Shown here: positions 34,790 to 43,978 of the stretch, piece by piece
Numbering within the stretch: position 1 is the first letter of the stretch
Layout: each line of letters starts with the position of its first letter
Assembly (NCBI GenBank): GCA_963721305.1
Contig: CAVRIR010000005.1
Span: 744,001 to 808,000 of the forward strand
Direction of reading: 5' to 3'
Source: DATAES01 sp963721305
GTDB taxonomy: Bacteria; Actinomycetota; Acidimicrobiia; Acidimicrobiales; JACDCH01
DNA length: 64,000 bases
Translations under genes and position numbers: made by a program
Notes under the pieces: model-generated
The model's database searches: none
Seen by the model: only the letters and a program-made list of their open reading frames with translations
What the model was told of the DNA's origin: nothing

Positions 34790-35571
34790 TCACTTCGGCT
34801 GCATGCGGATGCCGCCGTCGACGCGGATGGTCTCCGCGTTCATGTAGCTGTTGGTGACCAACTCGACCGCGAGTGTGGCGAACTCCTCGGACGTGCCGAG
34901 CCGGTGCGGGAACAACACGCCGACCTTCAGCCGGTCCTTGAACTGCTCCGCGCCGTCGCCCTGCCCGTAGATGGGCGTGTCGATCAGCCCGGGAGCGATG
35001 GTGTTCACCCGGATGCCGACCGCGGCGAGATCGCGTGCGATCGGCAACGTCATCCCGACGACGCCACCCTTCGATGCCGAGTACGCGGCCTGGCCGATCT
35101 GCCCGTCGAACGCGGCGACCGACGCGGTGTTCACGATCGCGCCGCGCTCACCGTTCTCGTCGAGCGGCTCGGTCTGGCTCATCGCCGTCGCTGCGAGCCG
35201 GATGCAGTTGAACGTGCCGATCAAGTTGATCGTGACGACCTTCGTGAAGATGTCGAGTCCGTGCGCAGACGAGTATTCGCCGTCCTTGCCGATGGTGCGC
35301 TGCGGCCAACCGATGCCGGCGCAGTTCATGAGGACGCGGCAGCGGGCCGAGGTCTTTGGCGGCCTCGATCGCGGCGATGACCTGGTCCTCCGTCGTGACA
35401 TCGGTATGGACGAAGGTGCCACCCAGCTCCTTCGCGACAGCCTCGCCCTTGTCGTCCTGCAGGTCGGCGACGACGACGTTCGCGCCGCTGTCCTGCGAGC
35501 AGTCGTGCAGTGGCTTCACCGAGCCCCGAGGCTCCGCCGGTGACGATTGCTGATGCTCCGGAGATGTCCAT
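34790..35571 (-). CDS. Short-chain dehydrogenase, HSD10/3-hydroxyacyl-CoA dehydrogenase-like (two frameshifts)
   Basis: The protein is spread over three frames. MDISGASAIVTGGASGLGEATARLL (glycine-rich NAD motif) starts at ATG 35571. ANVVVADLQDDKGEAVAKELGG and FVHTDVTTEDQV are in a second frame. VLMNCAGIG, VNTASVAAFDGQIGQAAYSASKGG (catalytic Ser, Tyr, Lys) and the C-terminus TIRVDGGIRMQPK are in a third. Removing one base near 35495-35510 and one near 35338-35344 gives a single protein of about 260 aa. The sequence resembles type-2 3-hydroxyacyl-CoA dehydrogenases (FabG-like fold). Conservation on both sides of each break argues for sequence error rather than a dead gene. Confidence 0.85.
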
Positions 35572-35642
35572 TCGCGGGACGCTAACCACGACGGTCGGCT
35601 CGCAGCAAAGGACCGTCGGAGGCAACGGACGTAGTCTGACTC

Positions 35643-35921
35643 GTGCCTCTGGTGCGCTCCGTCGAGCGCCAGATCGAACGGCTCGAGGGCTTTCGGGTCG
35701 CGTTCCTGCACCACGACGGGCGCGATGTGCGCAGCGACATGCACGACGTGCCGAGCTTCGATTTCGCCCGCAAGCTGCCCGACGAGCGAACCGTCGCAGA
35801 CTGGATCGCGATCAGGTTCCGAGAGCGCTACCGGGGGTTCGACGTCGCCGTGCTGCACGCCGACGGCACACGGGCGCACGGCAACACGCGGCTAGGCAAC
35901 GTGCGCGCGGAGTACCCCTGA
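35643..35921 (+). CDS. Hypothetical 92-aa protein
   Basis: GTG 35643 opens a frame with normal codon bias, PLVRSVERQIERLEGFRVAFLHHDGRDVRSDMHDVPSFDFARKLPDERTVADWIAIRFRERY... The mixed charged composition suggests a small soluble protein. No family is recognised. It is divergent from the SDR gene (71 bp) and its last 30 bp overlap the 3' end of the phenylalanine hydroxylase gene. Confidence 0.6.
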   Translation: MPLVRSVERQIERLEGFRVAFLHHDGRDVRSDMHDVPSFDFARKLPDERTVADWIAIRFRERYRGFDVAVLHADGTRAHGNTRLGNVRAEYP

Positions 35922-36761
35922 CCGGAACAGGTGCTCGTCGTACAGATCGAAGAAGCGGCTGAGGTCGCGCACGAGATCCGCCTCGGACGCAGCCGCGAAC
36001 AGCACCGGTTGGTAGGTCGTGATGTCGTACTCGGTCGTCCCCATCGCGTCGACATCCCACGCGCGCAACTCGGCGCGCCGGAACACATCGAGCTCGCCGT
36101 ACGACGACAGCAACCCCGCTCCGTACGCGCGCAACTCGCCGCTCTCCCACACCACGCCGAATTCGATGGTGAACCAGAACACGCGCGAGAAGAACTCCAG
36201 CGCGTCCGCCGACGTCGTGCGCCGCGAGGCCGCGCCGGCGCGCTCGTACAGGTTCGCGAACGATGTCGACCCGAGCATGCACACGTGCCCGATCAACTCG
36301 TGGATCACGTCCGGTTCGGGCGTGTAGAAGGGAACGGAGTGATGGCGCACGTATTGGGTGGCCATGAACGTGCGATCGGCGAGTGCTCCGTAGAAGTCGC
36401 GTGCGGGGACGAGTCCGGCGACAGGACGAACCTGAAAGCCGGTCAGAGCACGCAGCCGTTCGTTGACCTCCTGCAACTGTGGGACGCGGTCCGTCGGAAG
36501 GTCCAGCAGCGCGGTCGACTCGCGGTAGGCGCGGCACGCGACGCGCGCGTGCTTCGCGGCGAGCTGCGTCGACACGGTGTTCCACACCTGATTCTCGACG
36601 TCGGTGTACGGCACCTCGGGGATCGGCGCGCCGGGCACGTACGTCGTCGCGATCGACGCGATGCGCGCCCGTCTCGCTCGGTACGCACCGTCCCTGAAGC
36701 CGGGATGGTCCTCGTGGAGCTCCACTTCGGCCGGCACCGACGCCATGACCTCAGCCTGCAA
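35892..36761 (-). CDS. phhA: Phenylalanine 4-monooxygenase (aromatic amino acid hydroxylase)
   Basis: Iron- and pterin-dependent hydroxylase converting phenylalanine to tyrosine. The iron site is clear: HELIGH gives two His ligands and the Glu is in FWFTIEFGVV. Other family motifs are FYTPEPDVIHELIGH, LGSTSFANLYE and GAGLLSSYGEL. At 289 aa it is a bacterial-type enzyme without the regulatory N-terminal domain of mammalian forms. The start may be ATG 36761 or ATG 36746 (residue 6). It has no obvious operon partner. Bacterial members use tetrahydromonapterin or a similar pterin. Confidence 0.95.
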   Translation of the reverse strand: MQAEVMASVPAEVELHEDHPGFRDGAYRARRARIASIATTYVPGAPIPEVPYTDVENQVWNTVSTQLAAKHARVACRAYRESTALLDLPTDRVPQLQEVNERLRALTGFQVRPVAGLVPARDFYGALADRTFMATQYVRHHSVPFYTPEPDVIHELIGHVCMLGSTSFANLYERAGAASRRTTSADALEFFSRVFWFTIEFGVVWESGELRAYGAGLLSSYGELDVFRRAELRAWDVDAMGTTEYDITTYQPVLFAAASEADLVRDLSRFFDLYDEHLFRSGVLRAHVA

Positions 36762-36894
36762 CTCGAGGGCATTTCGTTCAAGAGCGAGCCGATGTCATCG
36801 GCAGAACGCACAGCGAGCACGCCATCGGGGCCGCGAAGTGTCGGTCTGGTTGCCACCGCCTCCGACGGGGCTGGGCATTTCGCGGCTGCGAGTG

Positions 36895-37518
36895 TCAGAG
36901 ATTCAGCAGGCCGGCGACGACGTTGATCATCACGGCGATGATCGACGTCCCGAAGACGAAGGACAGCAGTGCGTGGCGAAGGGCGGCGCGCCGGACCTCG
37001 GTCGTCGTGAGGTTTGTGTCGGACACCTGATAGGTCATCCCGATCGTGAACGCGAGGTACGCGAAGTCGCGGTAGTCGGGTTCCTTGTCCTCGTTGAAGT
37101 CGATGCCCCCGCCGTGCGAGTAGTACAGCCTCGCGTACCGCAGCATGTAGACGACCTGCACGAGCAGCCACGACAGCACGATGCTCATCACCGCGAAGCC
37201 GGCGAGCGTGGCCTCGAGCGTTCCGCCTTCCTGCGCCCCCTTCACGAGGCCGAACGCGATGCCGGCCAGGCTCGCGACTGCGGCCGAGACCAGAAGCAGG
37301 TCTGCGGTGGCGCGCGAGTCATCCACTCGCGTCGCGGCTGCGGCGGTGGCCGCACCGTCCTTCTCCCACACGACGAGGAGCGTCCACACGACCAGCGTGA
37401 GCGCCGCCGTGTTCCATCCCGCCAGCATCGCCACCTGCCATGCCTCTTCGAGGAAGACGAGGGCGAAGACGATCAGTCCAACCGCGACCGCAGAGAGGAC
37501 GCGGTTGCGGGCGGTCAT
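36895..37518 (-). CDS. DUF1345 membrane protein
   Basis: A 207-aa protein with five hydrophobic segments. The core sequences SWLLVQVVYMLRYARLYY, GIDFNEDKEPDYRDFAYLAFTIGMTYQVSDTNLT and RRAALRHALLSFVFGTSIIA are characteristic of DUF1345, whose function is not known. Its start overlaps the desaturase stop (ATGA), so the two are translationally coupled. Confidence 0.9.
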   Translation of the reverse strand: MTARNRVLSAVAVGLIVFALVFLEEAWQVAMLAGWNTAALTLVVWTLLVVWEKDGAATAAAATRVDDSRATADLLLVSAAVASLAGIAFGLVKGAQEGGTLEATLAGFAVMSIVLSWLLVQVVYMLRYARLYYSHGGGIDFNEDKEPDYRDFAYLAFTIGMTYQVSDTNLTTTEVRRAALRHALLSFVFGTSIIAVMINVVAGLLNL

Positions 37519-38342
37519 ACGTTCATTGTCACCCGCCGGGCGTCGCGAGCCGCGGCAGTGGGCTCACGCAGGTCGTGGACGAGGCCCAGCTTCTCGAGCC
37601 CTCGCAGCGCGAGGAACGTCATGTCGAGCTCCCACCAGTAGAAGCCCTGGCGGGCGGAAAGCGGATAGTGGTGGTGGTTGTTGTGCCAACCCTCGCCACC
37701 GGTCAGCAGCGCGACCCCGAGCGAGTTGCGGCTGAGGTCGTTGGTCTCGTAGCGGCGACGACCGAAGACATGGGCGAACGAGTTCACGGCGAAGGTCGCG
37801 TGCCAGAGCAGCACGGTCGAGCCGAAGAACCCGATGAAGAGGCCGCTCCACCCGCCGACGAGGAAGCAGGCGATGGCGAGGCTCCACGGTCCGATCCAGT
37901 CGTGGCGGTCGAGGAAGCGCAACTCGGGGTACTTGGCGAAGTCCGAGATCTGCTCGTAGTTCGTCCCGCCGTACTGTCCCGACAGGAGCCAGCCGACGTG
38001 GCTCCAGATGAAGCCGCGGCGCGGCGAATGCGGGTCACGATCCGTGTCCGTGTACTTGTGATGGGTCCGGTGGTGTGCGGCCCACCACAGCGGTCCCTGC
38101 TGCACCGCCGTGAGCCCTCCGTAGGCCAGCACGAACTGCATGGCGCGGCTCGTCCGGTACGACTTGTGCGCGAAGTACCGGTGGTAGCCGGCCGTGATGA
38201 AGAACATCCGCACCCAGTACAGAACGACGAGCAGCACGAGGTCGATCGGGTGCACGCCGGTCCACAGACCGAGCAGCGGCAAGAAGTGGCACACGATGAA
38301 GGGCGCGGACGTCCGCCAGCTCACGGGATTGCGACGACGCAC
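37515..38342 (-). CDS. Acyl-CoA/acyl-lipid desaturase (delta-9 type)
   Basis: Membrane di-iron desaturase of 275 aa. The three histidine boxes are present: HRYFAH, HHRTHH and HNNHHH. Four hydrophobic segments in two hairpins place these on the cytosolic side. It introduces a double bond into a saturated acyl chain, probably for membrane fluidity. It is first in a coupled pair with the DUF1345 gene. Regiospecificity is inferred from family only. Confidence 0.93.
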   Translation of the reverse strand: MRRRNPVSWRTSAPFIVCHFLPLLGLWTGVHPIDLVLLVVLYWVRMFFITAGYHRYFAHKSYRTSRAMQFVLAYGGLTAVQQGPLWWAAHHRTHHKYTDTDRDPHSPRRGFIWSHVGWLLSGQYGGTNYEQISDFAKYPELRFLDRHDWIGPWSLAIACFLVGGWSGLFIGFFGSTVLLWHATFAVNSFAHVFGRRRYETNDLSRNSLGVALLTGGEGWHNNHHHYPLSARQGFYWWELDMTFLALRGLEKLGLVHDLREPTAAARDARRVTMNV

Positions 38343-38383
38343 GTGATCCTCTGGAGGGCTCGGGAAACGGAGGTCCGAGCAGC

Positions 38384-39463
38384 CTACCTACTGGACGGTA
38401 GGGACCTGGAGCGCCCGACCAGGAACGCGGTCGTGACGTCCGTGAAACCCCGCAGCGGCCCGGTCTCGAACGGCTCGAAGGTGAGGTCACCGCTCCCCTG
38501 GTCCCGCACGGTGTCGGACACGATCACCGACGACGGCGGCGCGACGGAAACCAGCCGCGCCGCGAGGTTGACCACCGGTCCGTAGTAGTCGCCGTGCAGC
38601 GCCACGGCAGGACCTTCGGCGAGCCCCACTCGGACTGGGTCCGGCGAGGACTCGAGCAACGCCAGCGCAAGCCGGCACGCGTCGGACGCGCCCTCGACGA
38701 CGAACATCGCCTCGTCGCCGATGAGCTTCACCACCCTGCCGCCCGCGGCCGTCACGACGTCCCACACGACCTGCTCGAATCGGTTGACCAGCGCGGCCGT
38801 CTCACCGACCGACACGGTGCGCAGCACGTCGGTGCTGCCGACCAGATCGACGAAACCGATCGTGCGCTCGACCGTCACCGCGACCCGTTCGTCGTCCGTC
38901 GACCAACGTCCATAGGACACGAGGACGAGGTGACGCCGGAAGATCGCTCCGATCGCGTCCCACAGCACCGGAAGCAGCTCGCCCGCGATCGAGCTGTAGC
39001 TGCGCGCGACTTCGGCGTAGGAGACGCCGGTGTCGATCTGCGGGATCTCGACGCCGACGCGTGTCGCGCTCGCGAGCGCCTCCGCGATGCGCGCCACCGA
39101 TGAGCCGATGACGCGTGCGAGTCCGAGCACCGACTCCTCGCCGAGGTGGGGCGTGACGAAGGCGAGCGCCTCGATCGCTCGCGCGATGTCGGGCGTCACA
39201 GGAAACGGCATCGGCGGCGACTCGGGCAGGCCGAGCGCGGTCCACAGCCGCCGGACCTCGCCGGGATCGAGATGCGTCTCGGCGAGGAAGGTGTCGAACG
39301 AAACAGATGGACCGTCCGGCCTCAACGCGAGGTCGAGCGCGAGTGGCCCCAGGCTGTGGAGCTGCATGGCCCGTTCGATCTCGGCCGGCGTCCCTCCGAG
39401 ATCGGTGATGTACGCAGCGAGCGCTTCGAGCTCGTCCTCACCCGGCGGGCCGCGATCGCTCAT
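38384..39463 (-). CDS. Class III adenylate/guanylate cyclase
   Basis: A 359-aa protein from ATG 39463 (MSDRGPPGEDELE). The C-terminal cyclase catalytic domain (about residues 180-350) contains the metal-binding Asp in GFVDLVGSTD, GGRVVKLIGDEAMFV with the second Asp, and DYYGPVVNLAARL. The N-terminal part is alpha-helical (TPAEIERAMQLHSLGPLALDLAL, then AIEALAFVTPHLGEESVLGLARVIGSS), resembling the regulatory domain that precedes actinobacterial cyclases such as the pH-sensing Rv1264 type (resemblance only). The enoyl-CoA hydratase gene ends 8 bp upstream on the same strand. Confidence 0.88.
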   Translation of the reverse strand: MSDRGPPGEDELEALAAYITDLGGTPAEIERAMQLHSLGPLALDLALRPDGPSVSFDTFLAETHLDPGEVRRLWTALGLPESPPMPFPVTPDIARAIEALAFVTPHLGEESVLGLARVIGSSVARIAEALASATRVGVEIPQIDTGVSYAEVARSYSSIAGELLPVLWDAIGAIFRRHLVLVSYGRWSTDDERVAVTVERTIGFVDLVGSTDVLRTVSVGETAALVNRFEQVVWDVVTAAGGRVVKLIGDEAMFVVEGASDACRLALALLESSPDPVRVGLAEGPAVALHGDYYGPVVNLAARLVSVAPPSSVIVSDTVRDQGSGDLTFEPFETGPLRGFTDVTTAFLVGRSRSLPSSR

Positions 39464-39471
39464 CAGTGCGC

Positions 39472-40147
39472 TCAGAGATCGAGGGTTTCGCCCTGGGTGA
39501 TGTCGGCGCGCCGCTTGATCTTCGCCTTCGTGCGCAGCAGCAGCTCGCGTGGTGCTTGCGTCACCATCGACGCGTACCGGCGCGTCTCCGAGTCGAGCTC
39601 GGCGCGGCGGAACGACTGATGCCACGAGATGCATCCGCAGGGCATCTTCTGCGTCGATGCGCCGACCGGTGAGGCAGAGCTCGCGCGCCACCGCCCCACC
39701 CACCAGGTCGTGCAACGGCCCGTAGACGACGTCGCCGAACGTGACCTCCGGATGGGCGAACGCGGCGCTGTCCGCCGCGATGCGGACATCGCACATCACC
39801 GCGAGATCGAAGCCGCCGGCGAGCGCCGGGCCGTTGACGGAGGCGATCAACGGCAATGGGAAGTCGAGGCACGTGCGGTGGTAGCGATCGCTCGACGGCC
39901 ACAGTCGCTCGCCGATCTCGGGTTCGTTCATCCGTTCGAACTCGCGCAGGTCGAAGCCGGCACAGAACACGTCACCTGCACCGGTCACGACAACGGCCTT
40001 GACGTCTTCGTCGGCGGCGAGCCTGTCGAGCGCGTCGGAGATCTCGTCGCGCAACGCGATCGAGAGCGCGTTGCGCTTGTCCGGACGGTTCAGCGTCAAT
40101 GTGACGACACCGTCGTCGACCGGGCTCGTCAGCAGCAGCGGCTCCAT
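39472..40147 (-). CDS. Enoyl-CoA hydratase/isomerase (single frameshift)
   Basis: Crotonase-fold enzyme. The N-terminal part has LNRPDKRNALS, VVVTGAGDVFCAGFDLREFE, VNGPALAGGFDLAVMCDVRIAAD and FAHPEVTFG, defining the acyl-CoA site and oxyanion hole. The frame continues into unrelated sequence and then into the cyclase gene, but the true C-terminus (AELDSETRRYASMVTQAPRELL to TQGETLDL) is in another frame ending at 39472. Removing one base near 39598-39606 restores a protein of about 225 aa, shorter than the usual 255-260. Without that repair it would look like a hydratase-cyclase fusion, which I reject. Confidence 0.87.
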
Positions 40148-40172
40148 GGTGCGGTGACCGTAACCGCTGCCG

Positions 40173-41672
40173 TCATGCGACGTTCGAGAGACGGCTGATG
40201 ATGTTTCGCGTCACCCGCGCGACCGCGGGGTCGGTCAGTCCGTAGGCCCACTCGGTCGTCCCGACGGTGACCACCGTGCCGCGGCCACGACGGAACGCGC
40301 CGAGCACCGCGTGGCCGTTGCGGAGCGCCTCGAGGCTCGCCGGCGACGTGTCTCCGCGCAGGCGCTCGGCGTGGAACTCGAGCTCGTAGGCACCACCGGG
40401 AGCGAGAGGCAACGGTGTGGTCTCGCGGTCGAACGGCGTGGCCGGCGCCGTCCCCACCACCTCGAAGTCGTCCGGTGTGCCGCTGGTGGCGACCGCAACC
40501 GGCACCCCGTCGCGCAGCGTGAGCGCGCAGCCGTCGCACTCATAGCCGACGGTCGTCGCAGCCGCGCCGAGCAGATCGCCGCGCGCGAGTCGTGTGCCGT
40601 CGAGCAACCAATGGTCCGGTCGGTGGATCTCGTGACCGCCGGTTCCCATGCGCACGCTGCGGGCGATGCGGTGGTAGCCGCCTCGGGTGAACGTCACGCC
40701 GGTGAGCTCCGTCTCGGGACGGCCGACGATCGGGTCGGACCAGATCGTCGTCGTCAGATGCTCGCGTTCGGTGCCGTACACCGGATCTTCGGCGAAGCGG
40801 TGCTTGTAACAGACCATGCGCGTCCCTTCGAGACGCACCTGCCAGTAGCACGTGTTGCCGGACAGGAACGCGACGTTGCCGCCCGCGTCGACGAACGCTT
40901 CGACCGCGTCGCGCATCGCCCAGCTCCAGTACTCGTCGTGACCGACGCTCAGCATCAGCCGGTAGCCGTCGAGCACACCTGGCTGCCGTTCGAGATCCGC
41001 GTTGGTGGCGACGTCGAGCCCGAGGTCGTGCGCCGCAGCCCATGCTGCGAACCTGCGTTCCTGTCCCGCCCAACCGGCCATGCCGTGCCACATGGTCAGG
41101 CCATGGCGCGCCGTGTAGTCCGCATACACCCGGCCGCCGTCCACCAGTCGTTCGCCGTGCTCTTCCGGCTTCGCCAGCATGCCGGCGGCGAGTGGCCGCT
41201 CGAACGACGGAGTGGCCCCGCCGGTGTACAGGTTGGTGCCGCCGAATTCGTTGTACGCGTTCCACGTGTTCGTTGCGAGGACGAGCAGGCAGCCCGACGC
41301 CACCGGCCGCCGAGCGCGAACGACGAAGAACGCGGTGACGGGGTCCTCGTGAGGTCGGGACGCTCGACGAAGGCGCACGAGGTAGAGGCCGCTGCGCCAC
41401 GACTCGTCCGTCGGGACCGTCAGCGCCTCCGGCCAACCACAACCGTCCTCGTCGGCCCCCGGCGAGAGACGTCGTGGTTCCATCCTGACGCCTGCAGCCC
41501 GCCAGACGGTCTCGGGCGGACCGCTGTCGCGCACGACCTCGACGTCCACGGGCGATCCGTCCCCGGATGCGTGCAGCGCCACCCGCTCGCCGGCAAGGAC
41601 GCTGTGCGGCCAGCAGTAACCCACGACCACGGCGTCCTCCCGCTCTTCAGCCACCACCCTGCAGCCTCGCAC
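40173..41672 (-). CDS. N,N-dimethylformamidase beta-subunit-like protein
   Basis: A 499-aa protein that matches the large-subunit domain of DMFase-like proteins. An N-terminal beta-sandwich-like part (SVLAGERVALHASGDGSPVDVEVVR) is followed by a glutamine-amidotransferase-like fold (LLVLATNTWNAYNEFGGTNLYTGG, VLDGYRLMLSVGHDEYWSWAMRDAVEAFVDAGGNVAFLSGNTCYW). True DMFase needs a small subunit not seen here, so the substrate is unknown. It starts 18 bp from the divergent lipoprotein gene. The start could be codon 7 (GTG) rather than ATG 41672. Confidence 0.82.
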   Translation of the reverse strand: MRGCRVVAEEREDAVVVGYCWPHSVLAGERVALHASGDGSPVDVEVVRDSGPPETVWRAAGVRMEPRRLSPGADEDGCGWPEALTVPTDESWRSGLYLVRLRRASRPHEDPVTAFFVVRARRPVASGCLLVLATNTWNAYNEFGGTNLYTGGATPSFERPLAAGMLAKPEEHGERLVDGGRVYADYTARHGLTMWHGMAGWAGQERRFAAWAAAHDLGLDVATNADLERQPGVLDGYRLMLSVGHDEYWSWAMRDAVEAFVDAGGNVAFLSGNTCYWQVRLEGTRMVCYKHRFAEDPVYGTEREHLTTTIWSDPIVGRPETELTGVTFTRGGYHRIARSVRMGTGGHEIHRPDHWLLDGTRLARGDLLGAAATTVGYECDGCALTLRDGVPVAVATSGTPDDFEVVGTAPATPFDRETTPLPLAPGGAYELEFHAERLRGDTSPASLEALRNGHAVLGAFRRGRGTVVTVGTTEWAYGLTDPAVARVTRNIISRLSNVA

Positions 41673-41690
41673 GTGTGATCAGTCGTCAGA

Positions 41691-42807
41691 ATGACGACCC
41701 ATCACACCTGCGATCCCCTGGACGAGGCGTTCCGCCGCGCTCGCGGCCGCTGTCGCGCTCGCGTTCGTGGTCGCGCTTGCCGGCTGCAGCGACTCGAAGT
41801 CGTCCGGCGCGGGCGGGTCGTCGGCGTCTTCCGCGGGTGCGTTCGCGTTGACCGACATCGGGTCGGGACTGCAGGGCCCGAGCGGGCTGCACGCGTCGGT
41901 GTTCGCCACGGGTTTGACCCACGCGAGCGCAATGGCATTCGACCCCACCGGACGGCTGTGGGTCGCCACCGCCGACTACACCGACACCGGTCAGGACACT
42001 GTGTCGGTCGTGAACGCGGCGCGAACCGCGCCCGTCACGGTGCTGCGCGGACAACACACGCCGCTCGGCCTGCTCTGGAACGGCGACACGTTGTACGTCA
42101 GCTCGAACGAACGAGTGGACGCGTACACCGGCTTCGACGGCAACGCGTTCGCGTCCCAGCGGACCGTCGTCACGTTCCCGTCGGGCGTCGGCGAGTTGAA
42201 CGGACTGGCCATGGCGCCCGACAGCCGGATAGTGCTCGGGATCTCGGCACCATGCGATCACTGCGTGCCGAGCTCGCCGTTCTCGGGCTCGGTCGTTTCG
42301 TTCCTTCCGGACGGATCGGATCTGCGCGTCGACGCCAGCGCGATCCGGGCGCCGATCGGGCTCGCCTACTTCCCCGGCACTGCCCATCTGTACGTGTCGA
42401 TGAACCAGCGCGACGACCTCGGTGATCAGACTCCGGGCGACTGGCTGTCGATCGTCCAGCAGGGACAGTCGTGGGGATTTCCCGACTGCTACGGCCAGGG
42501 CGGGAGCGCGTGCGCCGGCAAGCCCGGGCCCGTCGCGGTGCTCGATCCGCACGCCGCGGTGAGCGGTGTCGCGATCGTCACCGGACAGCTCGGCACGGCC
42601 ACGGGCACATCTGCGCTCGTCGCCGAGTGGTCGACAGGAAAGGTGCGCCGGGTCGGACTGGCACCCGATGGTGCCTCCGCGACGCAGTCCACGCCGGACA
42701 CGTTCCTGACCGGCATCCAGAACCCCTTCGGCCTGGTCATCGGCCCTGACCAGGCGCTCTACGCCGGCGACTGGGCGACCGGAACCGTCTACCGAATGGG
42801 TGAATGA
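41691..42807 (+). CDS. Sorbosone/glucose dehydrogenase-like beta-propeller lipoprotein (frameshift near start)
   Basis: The mature protein is a beta-propeller with PQQ-sugar-dehydrogenase character (GLLWNGDTLYVSSNERVDAY, GVGELNGLAMAPDSRIVLGIS, QGQSWGFPDCYGQGG, NPFGLVIGPDQALYAGDW). In frame with it, an excellent lipoprotein signal (TRRSAALAAAVALAFVVALAGC) extends back to 41693 but has no start codon. ATG 41691 lies one base out of frame, and removing one C from the CCC at 41698-41700 joins them to give about 371 aa. Otherwise the start would have to be GTG 41767, which cuts off most of the signal peptide. The protein is probably secreted and lipid-anchored. Its catalytic activity is uncertain, since many members lack the PQQ ligands. 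Confidence 0.83.
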
Positions 42808-42820
42808 TTGTGCGGCGAAT

Positions 42821-42838
42821 CACAGCGTGATCTCAGGT
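42821..42838 (+). promoter_or_regulatory. Candidate response-regulator site upstream of the Ser-rich secreted protein
   Basis: CACAGCG and CTCAGGT start 11 bp apart, 37-54 bp upstream of GTG 42876. The arrangement resembles sites found before the regulator gene (53465-53482), the MacA-like gene (51303-51320) and the GT2 gene (46851-46868). Confidence 0.4.
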
Positions 42839-42875
42839 TGACCCTTCATGCTGCGACTGAGCACAGCGAAGGGAG

Positions 42876-43172
42876 GTGAACGACATCACCAGTCGACTCA
42901 AACAGCTAGCGGCCGGATGCGCTCTCGCCGGAATCATGCTCGGCAGCGGCGCGGCGGTTGCATACGCCCAGACGGACAGCTCGTCCAGCAGCGGCCCATC
43001 GAGCTCCGTGCCCGACAACGGCTCGAGCTCCGGCTCCGGATCAACACCGGCACCGGCACCCGCACCCGGTCACCAGGGCGGCGGCAGCTCCGCCAACTGC
43101 CCGAACATGGGCGGTAGCTCGGGATCGAGCGGATCGAACAGCTCCTCCCCGACCTCGTACAACGGCGTCTGA
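42876..43172 (+). CDS. Small secreted Ser/Gly/Pro-rich protein
   Basis: A 98-aa product with a typical signal peptide (LKQLAAGCALAGIMLGSGAAVAYA, cleavage expected after AYA) and a low-complexity mature part rich in Ser, Gly and Pro with two Ala-Pro repeats. GTG 42876 sits immediately inside the GGAGG sequence, which is a poor spacing; the codon ATC 42885 is about 8 nt after it, so an unusual start or a base error is possible. A strong terminator follows at 43215-43249. Function is unknown; it may be a structural or adhesive surface protein. Confidence 0.7.
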   Translation: MNDITSRLKQLAAGCALAGIMLGSGAAVAYAQTDSSSSSGPSSSVPDNGSSSGSGSTPAPAPAPGHQGGGSSANCPNMGGSSGSSGSNSSSPTSYNGV

Positions 43173-43214
43173 CCCGGCCATCCACAACTGAAGGTGAACC
43201 CACCAGCAGGAACG

Positions 43215-43249
43215 AGAGCCCACCTCGCAAACCACCCGAGGTGGGCTCT
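43215..43249. terminator. Strong hairpin terminator
   Basis: AGAGCCCACCTCG (43215-43227) pairs perfectly with CGAGGTGGGCTCT (43237-43249), a 13-bp stem with a 9-nt loop, followed by TT. It lies 42 bp after the stop of the Ser-rich secreted protein gene. Confidence 0.85.
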
Positions 43250-43347
43250 TCGCGTCCAGGGCGAGTGTCGGTGCATTTCCGGCGCTCGAGCGCCGGAAGT
43301 AACCCTGAGAACAGCAGCGTGCGGCGTGAAGCGGCAATCTGACGTCC

Positions 43348-43935
43348 GTGTCCGACGTGACGGCGTTGCTGACCAGCATCGCGACCGGTGATCGGCGGTC
43401 CGCGCTCGCGCTGGTCGACACGACACCTTCGTTGGTGACCGCGGGCGTGGCTCGAGCCGACGAGTTCTTTCTGGCCGAGCGACTCGCTCAGGTGTACGAG
43501 GGCGACACCGCGTTGCACGCAGCGGCGTTCAGCTACGACACCGACATGGCACGCGCGCTGGTCGACCGCGGTGCCGACGTTCGGGCAAGGAACCGAAGGG
43601 GTGCCGAACCGCTTCACGCCGCGGTGATCGGCGTGCCGGGATCGGCCACGTGGGATCCAGAGCGTCAGCGCGACGTCATCTCGTATCTCATCGACGCGGG
43701 CGCGGACCCGGACGCCGCTGCCGCCGGGGGTGTGACCCCTCTGCACCGCGCCGTGCGCAACCGATGTTCCGCCGCCGTCGAGACGTTGCTCCGTGCCGGA
43801 GCCGATCCTCGCCTTCCGAACGATCGCGGTTCTGTTGCATCCGAGCTCGCACAGTGGACAACAGGCCGCGGTGGCACGGGATCCGCGGAGGCCAGGGCCG
43901 AGCAGCAACGCATCATCGAACTCCTCGCCCCGTGA
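43348..43935 (+). CDS. Ankyrin-repeat protein
   Basis: A 195-aa protein with about three to four ankyrin repeats: GDTALHAAAFSYDTDMARALVDRGADVRARNRRGAEPLHAAVIG, VISYLIDAGADPDAAAAGGVTPLHRAVRNRC and VETLLRAGADPRLPNDRGSVASELA. GTG 43348 is the start. No signal peptide is seen, so it is probably cytosolic and mediates protein binding. It converges with the GT39 gene (43 bp). The role is not predictable from sequence. Confidence 0.88.
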   Translation: MSDVTALLTSIATGDRRSALALVDTTPSLVTAGVARADEFFLAERLAQVYEGDTALHAAAFSYDTDMARALVDRGADVRARNRRGAEPLHAAVIGVPGSATWDPERQRDVISYLIDAGADPDAAAAGGVTPLHRAVRNRCSAAVETLLRAGADPRLPNDRGSVASELAQWTTGRGGTGSAEARAEQQRIIELLAP

Positions 43936-43978
43936 AGGAGAGGACCGACGACGAGCGCTTCGCGGTCGACTCGATGGT

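Noticed and set aside
38384..40147. Apparent enoyl-CoA hydratase-adenylate cyclase fusion (587 codons)
   Set aside because: The hydratase C-terminus is found in another frame ending at 39472, and the cyclase has its own ATG at 39463. One extra base near 39602 explains the false fusion.
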